In this document: positions 8,725-17,257 of the stretch, in pieces
Position numbering within the stretch: the stretch's first letter is position 1
Layout of the letters: every line of letters begins with the position of its first letter
DNA from: Candidatus Adiutrix sp.
Lineage (GTDB): Bacteria; Desulfobacterota; Desulfarculia; Adiutricales; Adiutricaceae
NCBI GenBank assembly: GCA_031263565.1
Contig: JAISFR010000019.1
Location: 1-59,034 of the forward strand
Direction: 5' to 3'
DNA length: 59,034 nt
Notes under the pieces: model-generated
What the model saw: only the letters and a program-made list of their open reading frames with translations
What the model was told of the DNA's origin: nothing
Database searches by the model: none
Program-made: the position numbers and the translations under genes

Positions 8725-9831
8725 TCAAGCGGGGCAGCGGGCGGCCAGTTGCCTGGCCCGCCGGTCCAGCGCGGCGGTCAGGCCTTCGCTGCCGGGGTCC
8801 CGGCCGAAGACGTCCCGCCAGAGGCGGGGGCTTTCCATGCACAGGTAGATGACGGTCTCGGGGGGCAGGATTTTTCGGAGTCCGGAGACCAGCAGGCGGT
8901 AGAGCCTGGTTCTCAACGGACGGGGATAGCGCATCTTGCCGTCGCCGCCGACGACGAATTCGGCGTCGTAGATGCCGGTTCCGGGAAAGCGGGCCAGCAT
9001 CACTTCCTTCAGGGCCGGCAGATAGCGGAAGCCGCCCAGGGAGACCCAGGCCAGTTCGGCGCCTTTCAGACGCCCGTCAATGAGCGCCAGCGTCTCCCGG
9101 TAGCCGTCCTCCCAGCCGGGGTGGAGGATCAGGGGGTCGAAATGGAGGCCGATGGGGAAACCGGCGGCCGCCGCCCGGCGGGCGGCGGCCAGGCGGGCTT
9201 CGAGAGGGGCGGCCCCGCCCTCCTCGCTTCGGCAGACCAGGGGGGCGTTGACTGAAAAGCTGATGACCGTGCGGCCCAGATGGGGCAGATTCAGAAGATG
9301 GTCGACCTGGTCGGTCTTGGTCTTCAGCTCCAGGACGGCCTCCCGGCGGCCGGCGAAAATTTTTATCAGGCGGGCGGCCAGGCCGCTGTGGCGGTCCAGC
9401 AGCAGGCTGTCGGTGAATTCGCCGGTGCCGAAGCGCAAGGGGCGCGCCGCAGGCGGGCGGTCCAGAAGGGCCGCCAACTGGTCCAGGCCTTCGTCGATAT
9501 TGCCGAAGAGCACCAGGGCCCGGCTGCCCAGGTAGGCCTCCAGGATGCAGTAACGGCAGCCCAGGGTGCAGCCCAGGCCGAAGTGGAATATCTGAAGGCC
9601 GCAGCAGTTGTAGTTGAGGGTTCCGGGGCAGGGTTTGATGAACTGGCCCCGATGGCGGGTCAGCAGCAGATCCCGGCGTTCAAAGCGCGGATAGTCGGCC
9701 GGGCCGACCGGGGCCAGGGGCCGGGGACTGAAAGCGCGGGCCAGGCTTGCGGCCAGTCCGCCCGGGAGAAATTCATCTTCCACCAGCAGCCGGAGGCCGG
9801 ACGGGGGCGCGCCGTCAGCCATCGGCGTCAT
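8725..9831 (-). CDS. SPL-family radical SAM protein (spore photoproduct lyase-like)
   Basis: A 368-residue radical SAM enzyme. The cluster motif C88-x3-C92-x2-C95 (GCTLGCRYCILEAY) and the preceding KPCPGTLNYNCCG are the signature of the spore photoproduct lyase family, which repairs UV thymine lesions in DNA; homologues in non-sporulating bacteria have unproven roles. The ATG at 9831 overlaps the ParB-like gene by 17 bases; an alternative ATG at 9822 would overlap by 8. The tight overlap implies translational coupling with that DNA-binding-type protein. It converges with the aldo/keto reductase gene, with only 8 bases between the stops. Confidence 0.82.
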   Translation of the reverse strand: MTPMADGAPPSGLRLLVEDEFLPGGLAASLARAFSPRPLAPVGPADYPRFERRDLLLTRHRGQFIKPCPGTLNYNCCGLQIFHFGLGCTLGCRYCILEAYLGSRALVLFGNIDEGLDQLAALLDRPPAARPLRFGTGEFTDSLLLDRHSGLAARLIKIFAGRREAVLELKTKTDQVDHLLNLPHLGRTVISFSVNAPLVCRSEEGGAAPLEARLAAARRAAAAGFPIGLHFDPLILHPGWEDGYRETLALIDGRLKGAELAWVSLGGFRYLPALKEVMLARFPGTGIYDAEFVVGGDGKMRYPRPLRTRLYRLLVSGLRKILPPETVIYLCMESPRLWRDVFGRDPGSEGLTAALDRRARQLAARCPA

Positions 9832-10804
9832 CCAGTAGCCGCTTAAAGTCGTCCTTGGCCGCCAGGGCCGCCAGAACCTTGAGCTGCCGCTCGAAATCGG
9901 CCGGTCCGGTGAAACTGAGCCTCAGGTTGAATTCCAGGTCTTCCAGGCCGGGGTCCAGTTCCAGGCGGATATCCTGGGGCAGGGCCAGAGCCGCCCGCCG
10001 GGCCTCCCGCCGCAGAAGCAGCTCATTTAAGATAGGGTGCCGGCGGCGCCAAAGCCGGCGGCGGAACAGTTCTTCAACTTTTGACCGGCCCAGACGCTCA
10101 AGATCCTCACAGGCCGCCCTGATCTCCGGTTCCGCCTCCAGTTCGCCCAGAATCCGGGCCGGGGAACTCTTTTCCCGGCGGGCCAGATCCTCCAGCCAGT
10201 TGAGCCATTCCCGTTTCTTTTGCTTGCTGGGCCTGAGCCGCTCAAAAAGATCCAGAGCCTTATCCCGGCTCTCCGCCTCCCAGCCGGCCAGACGGGCCGC
10301 GTTTTCCAGATCCAGGCGGTCGTCGGCCAGGGCGGCCAGGCCCTTGTCGGGCAAGGCGGCCGCGTCATAAGACCAGGCCCGCAGCCTGGGGGATTGGCCC
10401 AGCCCCAGTTGAGGGGCCAGGCGCGGAGCCAGGGCGGGTTCCTGATCTTGGAGAAAGCGCCAGATCAGGGCCGTTTCGGCCGGATTCAGGCCCCGCTGGA
10501 GATTATCGGCCAGGGCCAGGGCCAGCAGGCGTTCCCGGGGCAACTCCGGCGGGGCCGTCAAAGCCGGGGCCCGGCGCCGCCCCAAAGCCAGAAGGGCCGC
10601 CCGACGGCGGGCGCCGGCCAGGATTTTCAGGCGGCCGCCCTCCTCCAGCACCCAGAGCGGCCTGATCAGGCCCAGTTCGGCGATGGAGGCCTGCAAATCC
10701 TCCCGCGGCCGGGGCGGAGCAGACGGCCAGAAGGGCTCCAGGTCCGCCAGTTCCAGGTCCCGGAGCTTCCAGGCCGCCGGCTCGTAATCAGACAAAGGGT
10801 TCAC
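9815..10804 (-). CDS. ParB/sulfiredoxin-like N-terminal domain protein
   Basis: A 329-residue protein whose first 110 residues resemble the ParB nuclease-like domain (ASIAELGLIRPLWVL, then AGARRRAALLALG in place of the GERR box). The remainder is helical and rich in Arg, Leu and Glu, with no recognisable domain. It is distinct from the true chromosomal ParB at 51547. The start is GTG at 10804; an ATG two bases upstream is out of frame. It is coupled to the SPL-like gene downstream, suggesting a shared role in nucleic acid processing. That role is inference. Confidence 0.72.
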   Translation of the reverse strand: MNPLSDYEPAAWKLRDLELADLEPFWPSAPPRPREDLQASIAELGLIRPLWVLEEGGRLKILAGARRRAALLALGRRRAPALTAPPELPRERLLALALADNLQRGLNPAETALIWRFLQDQEPALAPRLAPQLGLGQSPRLRAWSYDAAALPDKGLAALADDRLDLENAARLAGWEAESRDKALDLFERLRPSKQKKREWLNWLEDLARREKSSPARILGELEAEPEIRAACEDLERLGRSKVEELFRRRLWRRRHPILNELLLRREARRAALALPQDIRLELDPGLEDLEFNLRLSFTGPADFERQLKVLAALAAKDDFKRLLDDADG

Positions 10805-10845
10805 ATCTCAATCCCGCGGTAAGTGTCATGGCGTTATCATATCGC

Positions 10846-11220
10846 TCAGGCTTCGGCGACGGCTTCTATTTCGATTTTGGCGCCCATCGGGAGGGCGGCC
10901 ACCTGGACCGTGGCCCGGGCCGGGCAGGCGCCGGTGAAGAAAGCGGCGTAGACTTCGTTGACCGCCTTGAAGTCGGCCAGGTCGGTCATGAAGATGCCCA
11001 CCCGGACCACCTGGTCCAGGGAACTGCCGGCGGCCTCCAAAATGGACTTGACGTTGGTCAGGCTCTGGCGGGCCTGATCGCTGGTGGCTTCGGGCATTTT
11101 ACCGCTGGCCGGGTCCAGGGGCAACTGGCCGGAGACGTAAACCAGGCCGCCGCTTTTTATGCCCTGGGAATAAGGGCCAATGGCCGCCGGAGCCTTATCG
11201 GTGCTGACAATTTCTTTCAT
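10846..11220 (-). CDS. ridA: RidA family enamine/imine deaminase
   Basis: A 124-residue cytosolic protein that hydrolyses reactive 2-aminoacrylate-type enamines released by PLP enzymes. Hallmarks are GPYSQGI (15-21), SGQLPLDP and the catalytic arginine R102 in PARATVQVAAL. The start at 11220 has aaggagg just upstream and gives the normal family length; the frame continues upstream without meaning. It is the last well-defined gene of the minus-strand run from hpf, 49 bases after uppS. Confidence 0.93.
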   Translation of the reverse strand: MKEIVSTDKAPAAIGPYSQGIKSGGLVYVSGQLPLDPASGKMPEATSDQARQSLTNVKSILEAAGSSLDQVVRVGIFMTDLADFKAVNEVYAAFFTGACPARATVQVAALPMGAKIEIEAVAEA

Positions 11221-11269
11221 GATTTTCCTCCTTAAGGTTGTTGAGAGTTTAAGCTGACCGCGCCCTTCA

Positions 11270-12010
11270 TCAATCGGCGGCCGCCGTCGGAAGGCCCGGA
11301 GACTCGGCCAGGCCGAAGCGGCGTTCCCGCCTCCGGTAAGAGGCCAGGGCGGCTTCGAAATCTTCCGGCCCGAAATCCGGCCAGAGGGTGGGCGTGAAAT
11401 AAAACTCGGCGTAGGCACACTGCCAGAGCAGAAAATTGGACAGGCGCATGTCGCCCCCGGTGCGGATCAGAAGATCCGGCGCCGGCTGGCCGGCGGTCCA
11501 GAGGCGGTCTTCCAGAGCCTGTTCGTCGATCTTTCGGGGATCAAGACGCCCGGCGGCCGCCTCGGCGGCCAGAAGGCGGGCGGCCCTGGTCAGCTCGGCC
11601 CGGCTGCCGTAGGACAGGGCCAGGGTCAGGGTCAGCCCGCGATTGTCGGCGCTGGCCTCAAGGGCCGATCGCAAAGCTTCGGCGGCCAGGGGCGGCAGGT
11701 CTTCCAGTTCGCCGATGGCCATCAGGCGCACTCCGGTGGCCAGAAGTTCGTCCAGCTCGCTTTTGAGGTATTTCGAAAGGAGCTCGAAGAGGCCCCGCAC
11801 TTCCTCTTCCGGCCGGCCCCAGTTCTCGGTGGAAAAGGCGTAGAGGGTCAGGTATTTCACCCCGGCTTTTCTGGCGGCGGTCAAAAGGGCGCGCAACGGC
11901 TCGGCCCCGGCCTGGTGACCCTCGGAACGGCTCAAGCCGCGCCGGGCGGCCCAGCGGCCGTTGCCGTCCATGATGATGGCGATATGCTGAGGCACTGGCA
12001 ATTGAGACAT
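11270..12010 (-). CDS. uppS: Undecaprenyl diphosphate synthase (cis-prenyltransferase)
   Basis: A 246-residue enzyme that adds isopentenyl units to farnesyl diphosphate to give C55-PP, the lipid carrier for peptidoglycan and O-antigen. The catalytic aspartate is in IIMDGNGRWA (D15), followed by the substrate motif LYAFSTENW and the C-terminal RTGGDMRLSNFLLWQ. The ATG is at 12010. It is not followed by cdsA/dxr here, unlike the common arrangement; the next gene is ridA. The product supports the surface sugar pathways elsewhere in the window. Confidence 0.95.
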   Translation of the reverse strand: MSQLPVPQHIAIIMDGNGRWAARRGLSRSEGHQAGAEPLRALLTAARKAGVKYLTLYAFSTENWGRPEEEVRGLFELLSKYLKSELDELLATGVRLMAIGELEDLPPLAAEALRSALEASADNRGLTLTLALSYGSRAELTRAARLLAAEAAAGRLDPRKIDEQALEDRLWTAGQPAPDLLIRTGGDMRLSNFLLWQCAYAEFYFTPTLWPDFGPEDFEAALASYRRRERRFGLAESPGLPTAAAD

Positions 12011-12070
12011 GTCGACCTTAAATTTTATTTAGTTGCGGCGGCCGACCGGGTTTCGCCGGAGTCGGCCCGG

Positions 12071-12685
12071 CTATTCACCGGTCCAGTCGGCGCCCGGCAG
12101 CCCGGGAGTCTCCGGCCCGGCCGGCAGGGACGGCCGGATATTGATCATGGGGTTCCCGGCCTGCTGCCAGGCCGCCAGAAAATCGCTCCAGGAAAGTACC
12201 CTTTGCTGGGCCGAGCCGGAATTCAGCACCGGCCCCTCGGGCGTATAACCCAGGAAGACGGCGTAATCGCCGGCTTTCAGAAATTCGGCGGCCGCGCCCA
12301 GACGAATTATCAGGGGCCGGCCCCCCCTGACCGCGGCCAGCAGATCGTCCGGAAGGCCGTTCTTAAGCTCGGCCGCCAAATCTCGCCGCCGGGCCTGAAG
12401 CACCAGCAGCCAGGGCGCCGGGGGCCGCCGGCCCAGAGCCTCGATCAGGGTTCCGGGGCTGCTTTCCCGGCCGTAAAAGCTCAGAACCGAGGCCAGGGCG
12501 GAGGCCGCCCCGCCCCCGGTCTCCTCGGCATAAAAAGGAACCCCGACGATCAGCCGGCTTTCCAAAGGGGTATGAAAAGCCGATGGCCGGGCAGGCCCAC
12601 CCAGGCAGCCGCCGGTGGCCGCCAACAGCAGAAAAGCCCAGAGCCAGCCAGATCTCTTCAGTATTTTCACGCCTTTAAGCAGCAA
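12071..12685 (-). CDS. C39-peptidase-like lipoprotein, probably inactive
   Basis: A 204-residue protein with a signal peptide and lipobox (LLAATGGC), so anchored in the membrane and facing the periplasm. The rest follows the papain-like C39 fold (VPFYAEE...LASVLSFYGRESS, then GDYAVFLGYTPEGPVLNSG). The active-site cysteine expected in the QCGPAAL-type motif is replaced (TGGGAASAL), and the later histidine position reads GDYAVFLGY. Catalysis is therefore unlikely. The start is TTG at 12685 or GTG at 12670; the GTG gives a more typical signal peptide. It lies between the thiamine pyrophosphokinase gene and uppS. Confidence 0.6.
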   Translation of the reverse strand: MLLKGVKILKRSGWLWAFLLLAATGGCLGGPARPSAFHTPLESRLIVGVPFYAEETGGGAASALASVLSFYGRESSPGTLIEALGRRPPAPWLLVLQARRRDLAAELKNGLPDDLLAAVRGGRPLIIRLGAAAEFLKAGDYAVFLGYTPEGPVLNSGSAQQRVLSWSDFLAAWQQAGNPMINIRPSLPAGPETPGLPGADWTGE

Positions 12686-12751
12686 GAGGATTCCACCCCC
12701 AATTGGCTGAGGTTATCACAAATCAGGCCCGGCGGCAAATTTGGCCCGCCT

Positions 12752-13432
12752 TCAACAAGTCTCCTCAGAGTGGCGGTGCATGACGATCAGAACACCGGAA
12801 TCAAAGGACAAGTCGACTTCCGGGGCACTCAGTTCGTTGGACAGGCCCCGGGACAGGCCGGCCCTGAGGGTTTCGCCGCCCAAGGGGTAGCGGCAGCCCT
12901 TCAGGCTGACCCCCCGCACGTCCTCGCCCATGGGCAGCAGAGAGAAGAGATCCCCGGTCTGACCGCTGACGCTCAGTTCGGCCGGGCCGGAGATCACCAG
13001 AAAATTCCAGCGCCCGTGGCGGAAGCGAATGCCGCCGCTGCCCCAGCCGGTGGCCCGGGGCAGGAAGAGATTGCCGAAGGTCATATCCCAGCGGCCGCCG
13101 AGAGCGCCCAGGACCTCAATGCGGCTGTAACCCCGCTTCCGGGCCAGTTGCAGGGCCAGCTCAAAGTCGATCTCGTCCTTGGCCGCCGGATAGCGGAAAA
13201 TTTCCGCTCCCCGGGCCTGGATTTCGGTCAACAGGGCCGGCTCAAGGGAATCGAAATCCCCCACCAGACAGTGCACCGGCCAGCCCAGGGCGGCCAGGTG
13301 CCGGCCGCCGCCGTCGGCGGCGATGACCAGATCCCCGGGCCGGGGCCGCGCGGGCCAGTCGCGGGTCGGCCGCTCAAAATCGCCGTTGAGGAAAATATAG
13401 GCCAGGTCGCCCTGCGTCCCTCGGGTTTTCAT
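12752..13432 (-). CDS. thiN: Thiamine pyrophosphokinase
   Basis: A 226-residue cytosolic enzyme that transfers pyrophosphate from ATP to thiamine. Family motifs are AADGGGRHL (39-47), VGDFDSLEP, AKDEIDFELAL (usually KDxTD; here the Thr is Ile) and LGALGGRWDMTFGN. Length is normal. The ATG is at 13432, 16 bases after the YihY-like gene, within the same transcript direction. Identification is by motif; no thiamine riboswitch was seen upstream. Confidence 0.88.
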   Translation of the reverse strand: MKTRGTQGDLAYIFLNGDFERPTRDWPARPRPGDLVIAADGGGRHLAALGWPVHCLVGDFDSLEPALLTEIQARGAEIFRYPAAKDEIDFELALQLARKRGYSRIEVLGALGGRWDMTFGNLFLPRATGWGSGGIRFRHGRWNFLVISGPAELSVSGQTGDLFSLLPMGEDVRGVSLKGCRYPLGGETLRAGLSRGLSNELSAPEVDLSFDSGVLIVMHRHSEETC

Positions 13433-13448
13433 GGCTTCACAGGCATTT

Positions 13449-14648
13449 TCAATTGATGACCTCCAGAGTTCCGCTTTCCAGGGCTTCCTGGATATAGGCC
13501 TCGGTCAGTTGCTCCGGGCAGCGGGCCGGCAGGAAAGACGGACCCTCGTCGTCGGCCGTGGGCCCGGAGATGCGCACCAGAAGGTTGACCGCCAGGAGCC
13601 GGCTGATGACCCCGCCCAAGGCCGGCATGGGCGCCCGGGTGCCGCGGGAGAGACTGCGGAAGGAAGTGGCCCCGCCCACGGGCTCCGCCTGGTAGTTCTT
13701 GATTATTTCAGCCACGACCAGTTGGCAGAGTTCCGCTGTGCCGCGCCAGGTGGCCGGGCTGACCAGGCCCCACAGGCCCCGGCCGATGACGAATTGGTCC
13801 GCCAGGCGGCGGGTCAGTTCGCCCCCGGCCAGGATGATCATCCATTCCGCGTAAAGCCAGATCAAAAACAGGGGTATCAGGGCGAAACCGCCGTAAATCG
13901 GGCTGTAGCTGGTCAGGGCGAACATGGTGCTGATGTAAACGGTCTGAAAAAGCTGAAAGACCAGGCCGGCGATGAAGCCGCCCAGAAGACGCTCCCGCCA
14001 GCGCACCAGGCCCCGGCTGAAATAGGCGTAGGCCCAGCTCAAGACCAGCCACCACATCAGATAGGGCGAAACAATGATCAGGCCGGAGAAGAAGCCGGAG
14101 GGATTGATGCCCAGAGGGATGCTCCAGGTGGCCTTGGTCAGGCCGGTCAGATAGATGTTAACGGCCCCCCCGGCCAGCAGCACCATGGGCACGATGACCA
14201 TGATGGTGAAATAGTCCATGATTCGGTGGATGGTCCGCCTGGGCGGGTGATAGCCGTATATGTGGCCGAAGACATTTTCCAGGAGAGTCAGAATCCGGTA
14301 GCCGGACCAGAAAATAATGCCCAGGGCCACGAAGGCCATGACGCTGCCGGAGTAGTTGCTGATCATGTTTTCGGCCAGGGTCTTCAAATGATCCAGCACT
14401 TCATCCTGGCCGTTGAAAGTGGCGAAATAATCGTTCAGCGCGGTCATCAGGGCGTCTTCCAGGCCGAAACTTTTGGCTATGGCAAAACCCAGGGCCAGGA
14501 AGGGCACCACCCCCATAATGCTGTAGTAAGAAAGGGAGGCGGCCTGCCCCGGCCAGGCGATGATGCCGGCCTGCTCCAGGTGGTCATAGATATCCATCAA
14601 CCCTTGGCCCAGGCGGATGTTTTTCAGCTTTTCCAGCTTAAAAGACAT
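13449..14648 (-). CDS. YihY/BrkB-type inner membrane protein
   Basis: A 399-residue polytopic membrane protein with about six hydrophobic segments in its first 300 residues (for example SVMAFVALGIIFWSGYRIL and FALIPLFLIWLYAEWMIIL) and a soluble C-terminal tail of about 110 residues. The SYYSIMGVVPFLALGFAI region is typical of the YihY family, once mislabelled ribonuclease BN. Its function is unknown; a transport role is likely. It sits 15 bases after the NtrX-like regulator and 16 before the thiamine pyrophosphokinase gene. Confidence 0.88.
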   Translation of the reverse strand: MSFKLEKLKNIRLGQGLMDIYDHLEQAGIIAWPGQAASLSYYSIMGVVPFLALGFAIAKSFGLEDALMTALNDYFATFNGQDEVLDHLKTLAENMISNYSGSVMAFVALGIIFWSGYRILTLLENVFGHIYGYHPPRRTIHRIMDYFTIMVIVPMVLLAGGAVNIYLTGLTKATWSIPLGINPSGFFSGLIIVSPYLMWWLVLSWAYAYFSRGLVRWRERLLGGFIAGLVFQLFQTVYISTMFALTSYSPIYGGFALIPLFLIWLYAEWMIILAGGELTRRLADQFVIGRGLWGLVSPATWRGTAELCQLVVAEIIKNYQAEPVGGATSFRSLSRGTRAPMPALGGVISRLLAVNLLVRISGPTADDEGPSFLPARCPEQLTEAYIQEALESGTLEVIN

Positions 14649-14663
14649 GTTTCAACCATAATT

Positions 14664-16031
14664 TCATTTGCCTTCGGCCCAGTCCTTAAAACCCAGGGCC
14701 TTGAGCTTCTTGTGGAGGCTGGTGCGGTCCAGATCAATGGCCTCGGCGGTCTGGGTGATGTTGTGGTCGTGGGCCTCCAACTGGTGGAGAAAATAGAGGC
14801 GCTCGAATTCGGCCCGGGCCTCGCGGTAGGGCAGATTCATGTAATCGGCCGCCGGGCCGCCCAAAGACAGGGCCGGGCCGCCGCCGACCGGGTCGCGCTC
14901 GATCAGTTCTTCAGGGGTCATGATGGCCAGGCGCTCGATGGTATTCTTAAGTTCCCGCACATTGCCCGGCCAGGGCCGCTTTTTGAGATCCTCCATCAGG
15001 GCCGGGGCGAGGCGTTTGACCCCCAGTTGATTGGCCCGGCTGTAGGCCTCAAGGAAGCCGGCGGCCAGAAGGGGGATGTCGCCGACCCTCTCCCGCAGGG
15101 GCGGCACTCTTAAGGGCACCACGTTCAGGCGGTAGTAAAGGTCCGGCCGGAAAGCGCCCCGCTCGATTTCCTCCGCCAGGTTCTTATTGCTGGCGGCGAT
15201 GACGCGCACATCCACGCTGATGGTCTTGACCCCGCCCACCCGCTCGAACTTCTGTTCCTGGAGAATGCGCAGCACCTTGGCCTGGGTCTTAAGGCTCATG
15301 TCGCCGATTTCGTCCAGAAAAAGGGTGGAATTGTTGGCCTGGTCGAAACGGCCCTGCTTGCGGGCCGTGGCCCCGGTAAAGGCCCCCTTTTCATGGCCGA
15401 AGAGTTCGCTTTCCACCAGTTCCTCGGGGATGGCCGCGCAATTGACTTCGATCATGGGCCGGTCGGCCCGCAACGAGAGCTGGTGGATGGTGCGGGCGGC
15501 CAGTTCCTTGCCGACGCCGTTTTCACCGGTGATCAGCACCGAGGCCGGGGTGGGGGCCACCACTTCGATTTTCCGCAAGAGATCCATCAGGGCCGGGCTC
15601 TGGCCGATCATGGCCGCCGACTGGCCGGGCCGGGCCTTCAGAATCTGGTTCTCGGCCGTCAGCCTCCGGAAACTGAGGGCCTTTTCCACGGTCAAAAGCA
15701 GCTTGTCGGCCGAAAGGGGCTTTTCAATATAGTCGAAAGCCCCCATTTTGACGGCTTTGACGGCCGTCTCAATATTGCCGTGACCGGAGATGACCACCAC
15801 CGGCAGGCCCGGGTACTCTTCCCGAATACGGGTCAGAACCTCGAAACCCTGCTCGCTGTTCTGCATCCACAGATCCAGGATCACGGCCTCGGGCGCCGAT
15901 TCGTCAATGCGCTCCAGGGCTTCCGGGCCGGAAGAGGCCTGGGCCACCAGATAGCCCTCGTCGCCCAGGAGCCCCCCGACCGTCAGCCGGATGTCTTTTT
16001 CATCATCAACAATCAGTACGGTGTCGGTCAT
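14664..16031 (-). CDS. NtrC-family sigma-54 response regulator, NtrX-like
   Basis: A 455-residue response regulator. The receiver domain (1-120) has the phospho-acceptor D53 (VILDLWM) and the acidic DDE near 9-11. The AAA+ core has Walker A GENGVGKE and an intact GAFTGA loop for sigma-54. A Fis-type HTH closes the protein (TQTAEAIDLDRTSLHKKLKA). Overall it matches the NtrX branch. No histidine kinase gene is next to it, so its partner is elsewhere. The start overlaps the rimI stop by one base (TAATG). It is a candidate activator of the sigma-54 promoters in this window. Confidence 0.88.
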   Translation of the reverse strand: MTDTVLIVDDEKDIRLTVGGLLGDEGYLVAQASSGPEALERIDESAPEAVILDLWMQNSEQGFEVLTRIREEYPGLPVVVISGHGNIETAVKAVKMGAFDYIEKPLSADKLLLTVEKALSFRRLTAENQILKARPGQSAAMIGQSPALMDLLRKIEVVAPTPASVLITGENGVGKELAARTIHQLSLRADRPMIEVNCAAIPEELVESELFGHEKGAFTGATARKQGRFDQANNSTLFLDEIGDMSLKTQAKVLRILQEQKFERVGGVKTISVDVRVIAASNKNLAEEIERGAFRPDLYYRLNVVPLRVPPLRERVGDIPLLAAGFLEAYSRANQLGVKRLAPALMEDLKKRPWPGNVRELKNTIERLAIMTPEELIERDPVGGGPALSLGGPAADYMNLPYREARAEFERLYFLHQLEAHDHNITQTAEAIDLDRTSLHKKLKALGFKDWAEGK

Positions 16032-16555
16032 TATTCAATCAATTCCAAAGTCATCAGGACGGCGTCCTCGCCGTCCCCATAATATCCGGGCCGCCGCCCG
16101 GCGACTTGGAAGCCCCGGGACCGGTAGAGGCTGAGGGCGGCCCGGTTGGACGGGCGAACCTCCAGAAAAATATTCCGGGCGCCGGCCCGGCGGCCGATGC
16201 TCTCCATGGCCGTCACCAGGCGCCAGGCCAGCCCCAGACGCCGGCATTCGGGCCGGACAGCCAGATTCAGCAGATGAATTTCCGGCGGCAGGAGCCAGAA
16301 AAAACAGTGGGCCAGAAGCCGGCCGCCCCGCTTAAGGCCCAGAGCCAGGGTGATCTGGCGGCGGAATTCGCCCTGAAAATTGCCTTCGGTCCAGGGCTGG
16401 CTGTAGACCAGGCGCTCCAAAGCCAGAACCTCGGGCAGGTCAGCCTCGGTCAGGCGCAGAAGCCTCGCTTTGACCTGGCCGGCGTTCCGGGGGCCGAAGC
16501 GGTCTTCCGCCGCCTCGGCCCGGCCGCCCCAGCCTGAATCGCCCGCCAGACTCAT
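16031..16555 (-). CDS. rimI: Ribosomal protein S18 alanine N-acetyltransferase (GNAT)
   Basis: A 174-residue GNAT acetyltransferase. The acetyl-CoA loop is LAVRPECRRLGLAWRL, and the C-terminal part has EVRPSNRAALSLYRSRGF and a YY near the end, as in RimI. The ATG at 16555 overlaps the PTS IIC stop (ATGA); a longer frame extends upstream over that gene but has no support. An N-terminal stretch of about 25 residues precedes the GNAT fold. RimI acetylates the N-terminal alanine of S18; other GNAT substrates remain possible. Confidence 0.8.
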   Translation of the reverse strand: MSLAGDSGWGGRAEAAEDRFGPRNAGQVKARLLRLTEADLPEVLALERLVYSQPWTEGNFQGEFRRQITLALGLKRGGRLLAHCFFWLLPPEIHLLNLAVRPECRRLGLAWRLVTAMESIGRRAGARNIFLEVRPSNRAALSLYRSRGFQVAGRRPGYYGDGEDAVLMTLELIE

Positions 16556-17253
16556 CGGACCGCGCTCAGGGCCAGGAGGCTGGCCAAGAGACCGCCAAGG
16601 TAGAAATTGACCGTCTTGGCCTCCAGAAAAACAGCCATTCCCAGAAGCCCCAGGAAGGGAATAAAGGTGAAAAGGCTGTCGAGATTCAGCAGGACAATGT
16701 CCGGCGCCAGGCGGACCACCAGGTTCAAAAGGCTGGTGTTCAAAAGAACGGCCAGGGCCAGGCCCGCCAGTGAAAATCCCAGGGTGGAGCACAGGCCGTA
16801 AAGGTTCCGGCGGAAAAACCGCGGGTCGCGGCCCTCGGCGAGATCGGCCCGGGCCCGGGCCAGTTGGGGGGGCACCAGGCGCCGGCTGATTTTATCGATA
16901 TAGGTAAAGGCCCAGGCCCAGAAGGGCACGGTCAGAAAAGCGACCACCTGGCCGGCCTGGGTCTGGCAGGCGCCCAGGGCCGGGGCGAAGCTGCTGCCGA
17001 GCAAGGCGATCAGGGCGGCTGAAACGGCCAGGCCGGCGTTGGGGGTCAACTGGCCGCCCAGGGGCATGGCCGCCAGCCACAGCAGTTCCACCGAAAGGCC
17101 CATCCAGGCGCCGGCGGCCAGTTCGCCGCTCAGAAGGCCCATAATAAAGCCGGCCACCAGGGGGCGGCCCAGCATGAAGGGCCCGAAGACCTGCCTGTCG
17201 AGGTTCAGCAGGGCGGCCGCCAGAATCATGACTATGCTGTTGGAGGAAAACAT
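16552..17253 (-). CDS. Mannose-type PTS, membrane component IIC
   Basis: A 233-residue integral membrane protein of the EIIC-Man family, with the conserved region GRPLVAGFIMGLLSG followed by GAWMGLSVELLWLA, and several transmembrane stretches. In sugar-transporting systems IIC works together with IID; here the gene next along is rimI, and no IID gene is present. Together with IIA and IIB just upstream, it may form a sensory or incomplete permease. It begins 4 bases after IIB ends and overlaps rimI by 4 bases. Confidence 0.85.
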   Translation of the reverse strand: MFSSNSIVMILAAALLNLDRQVFGPFMLGRPLVAGFIMGLLSGELAAGAWMGLSVELLWLAAMPLGGQLTPNAGLAVSAALIALLGSSFAPALGACQTQAGQVVAFLTVPFWAWAFTYIDKISRRLVPPQLARARADLAEGRDPRFFRRNLYGLCSTLGFSLAGLALAVLLNTSLLNLVVRLAPDIVLLNLDSLFTFIPFLGLLGMAVFLEAKTVNFYLGGLLASLLALSAVR

Positions 17254-17257
17254 ACGG

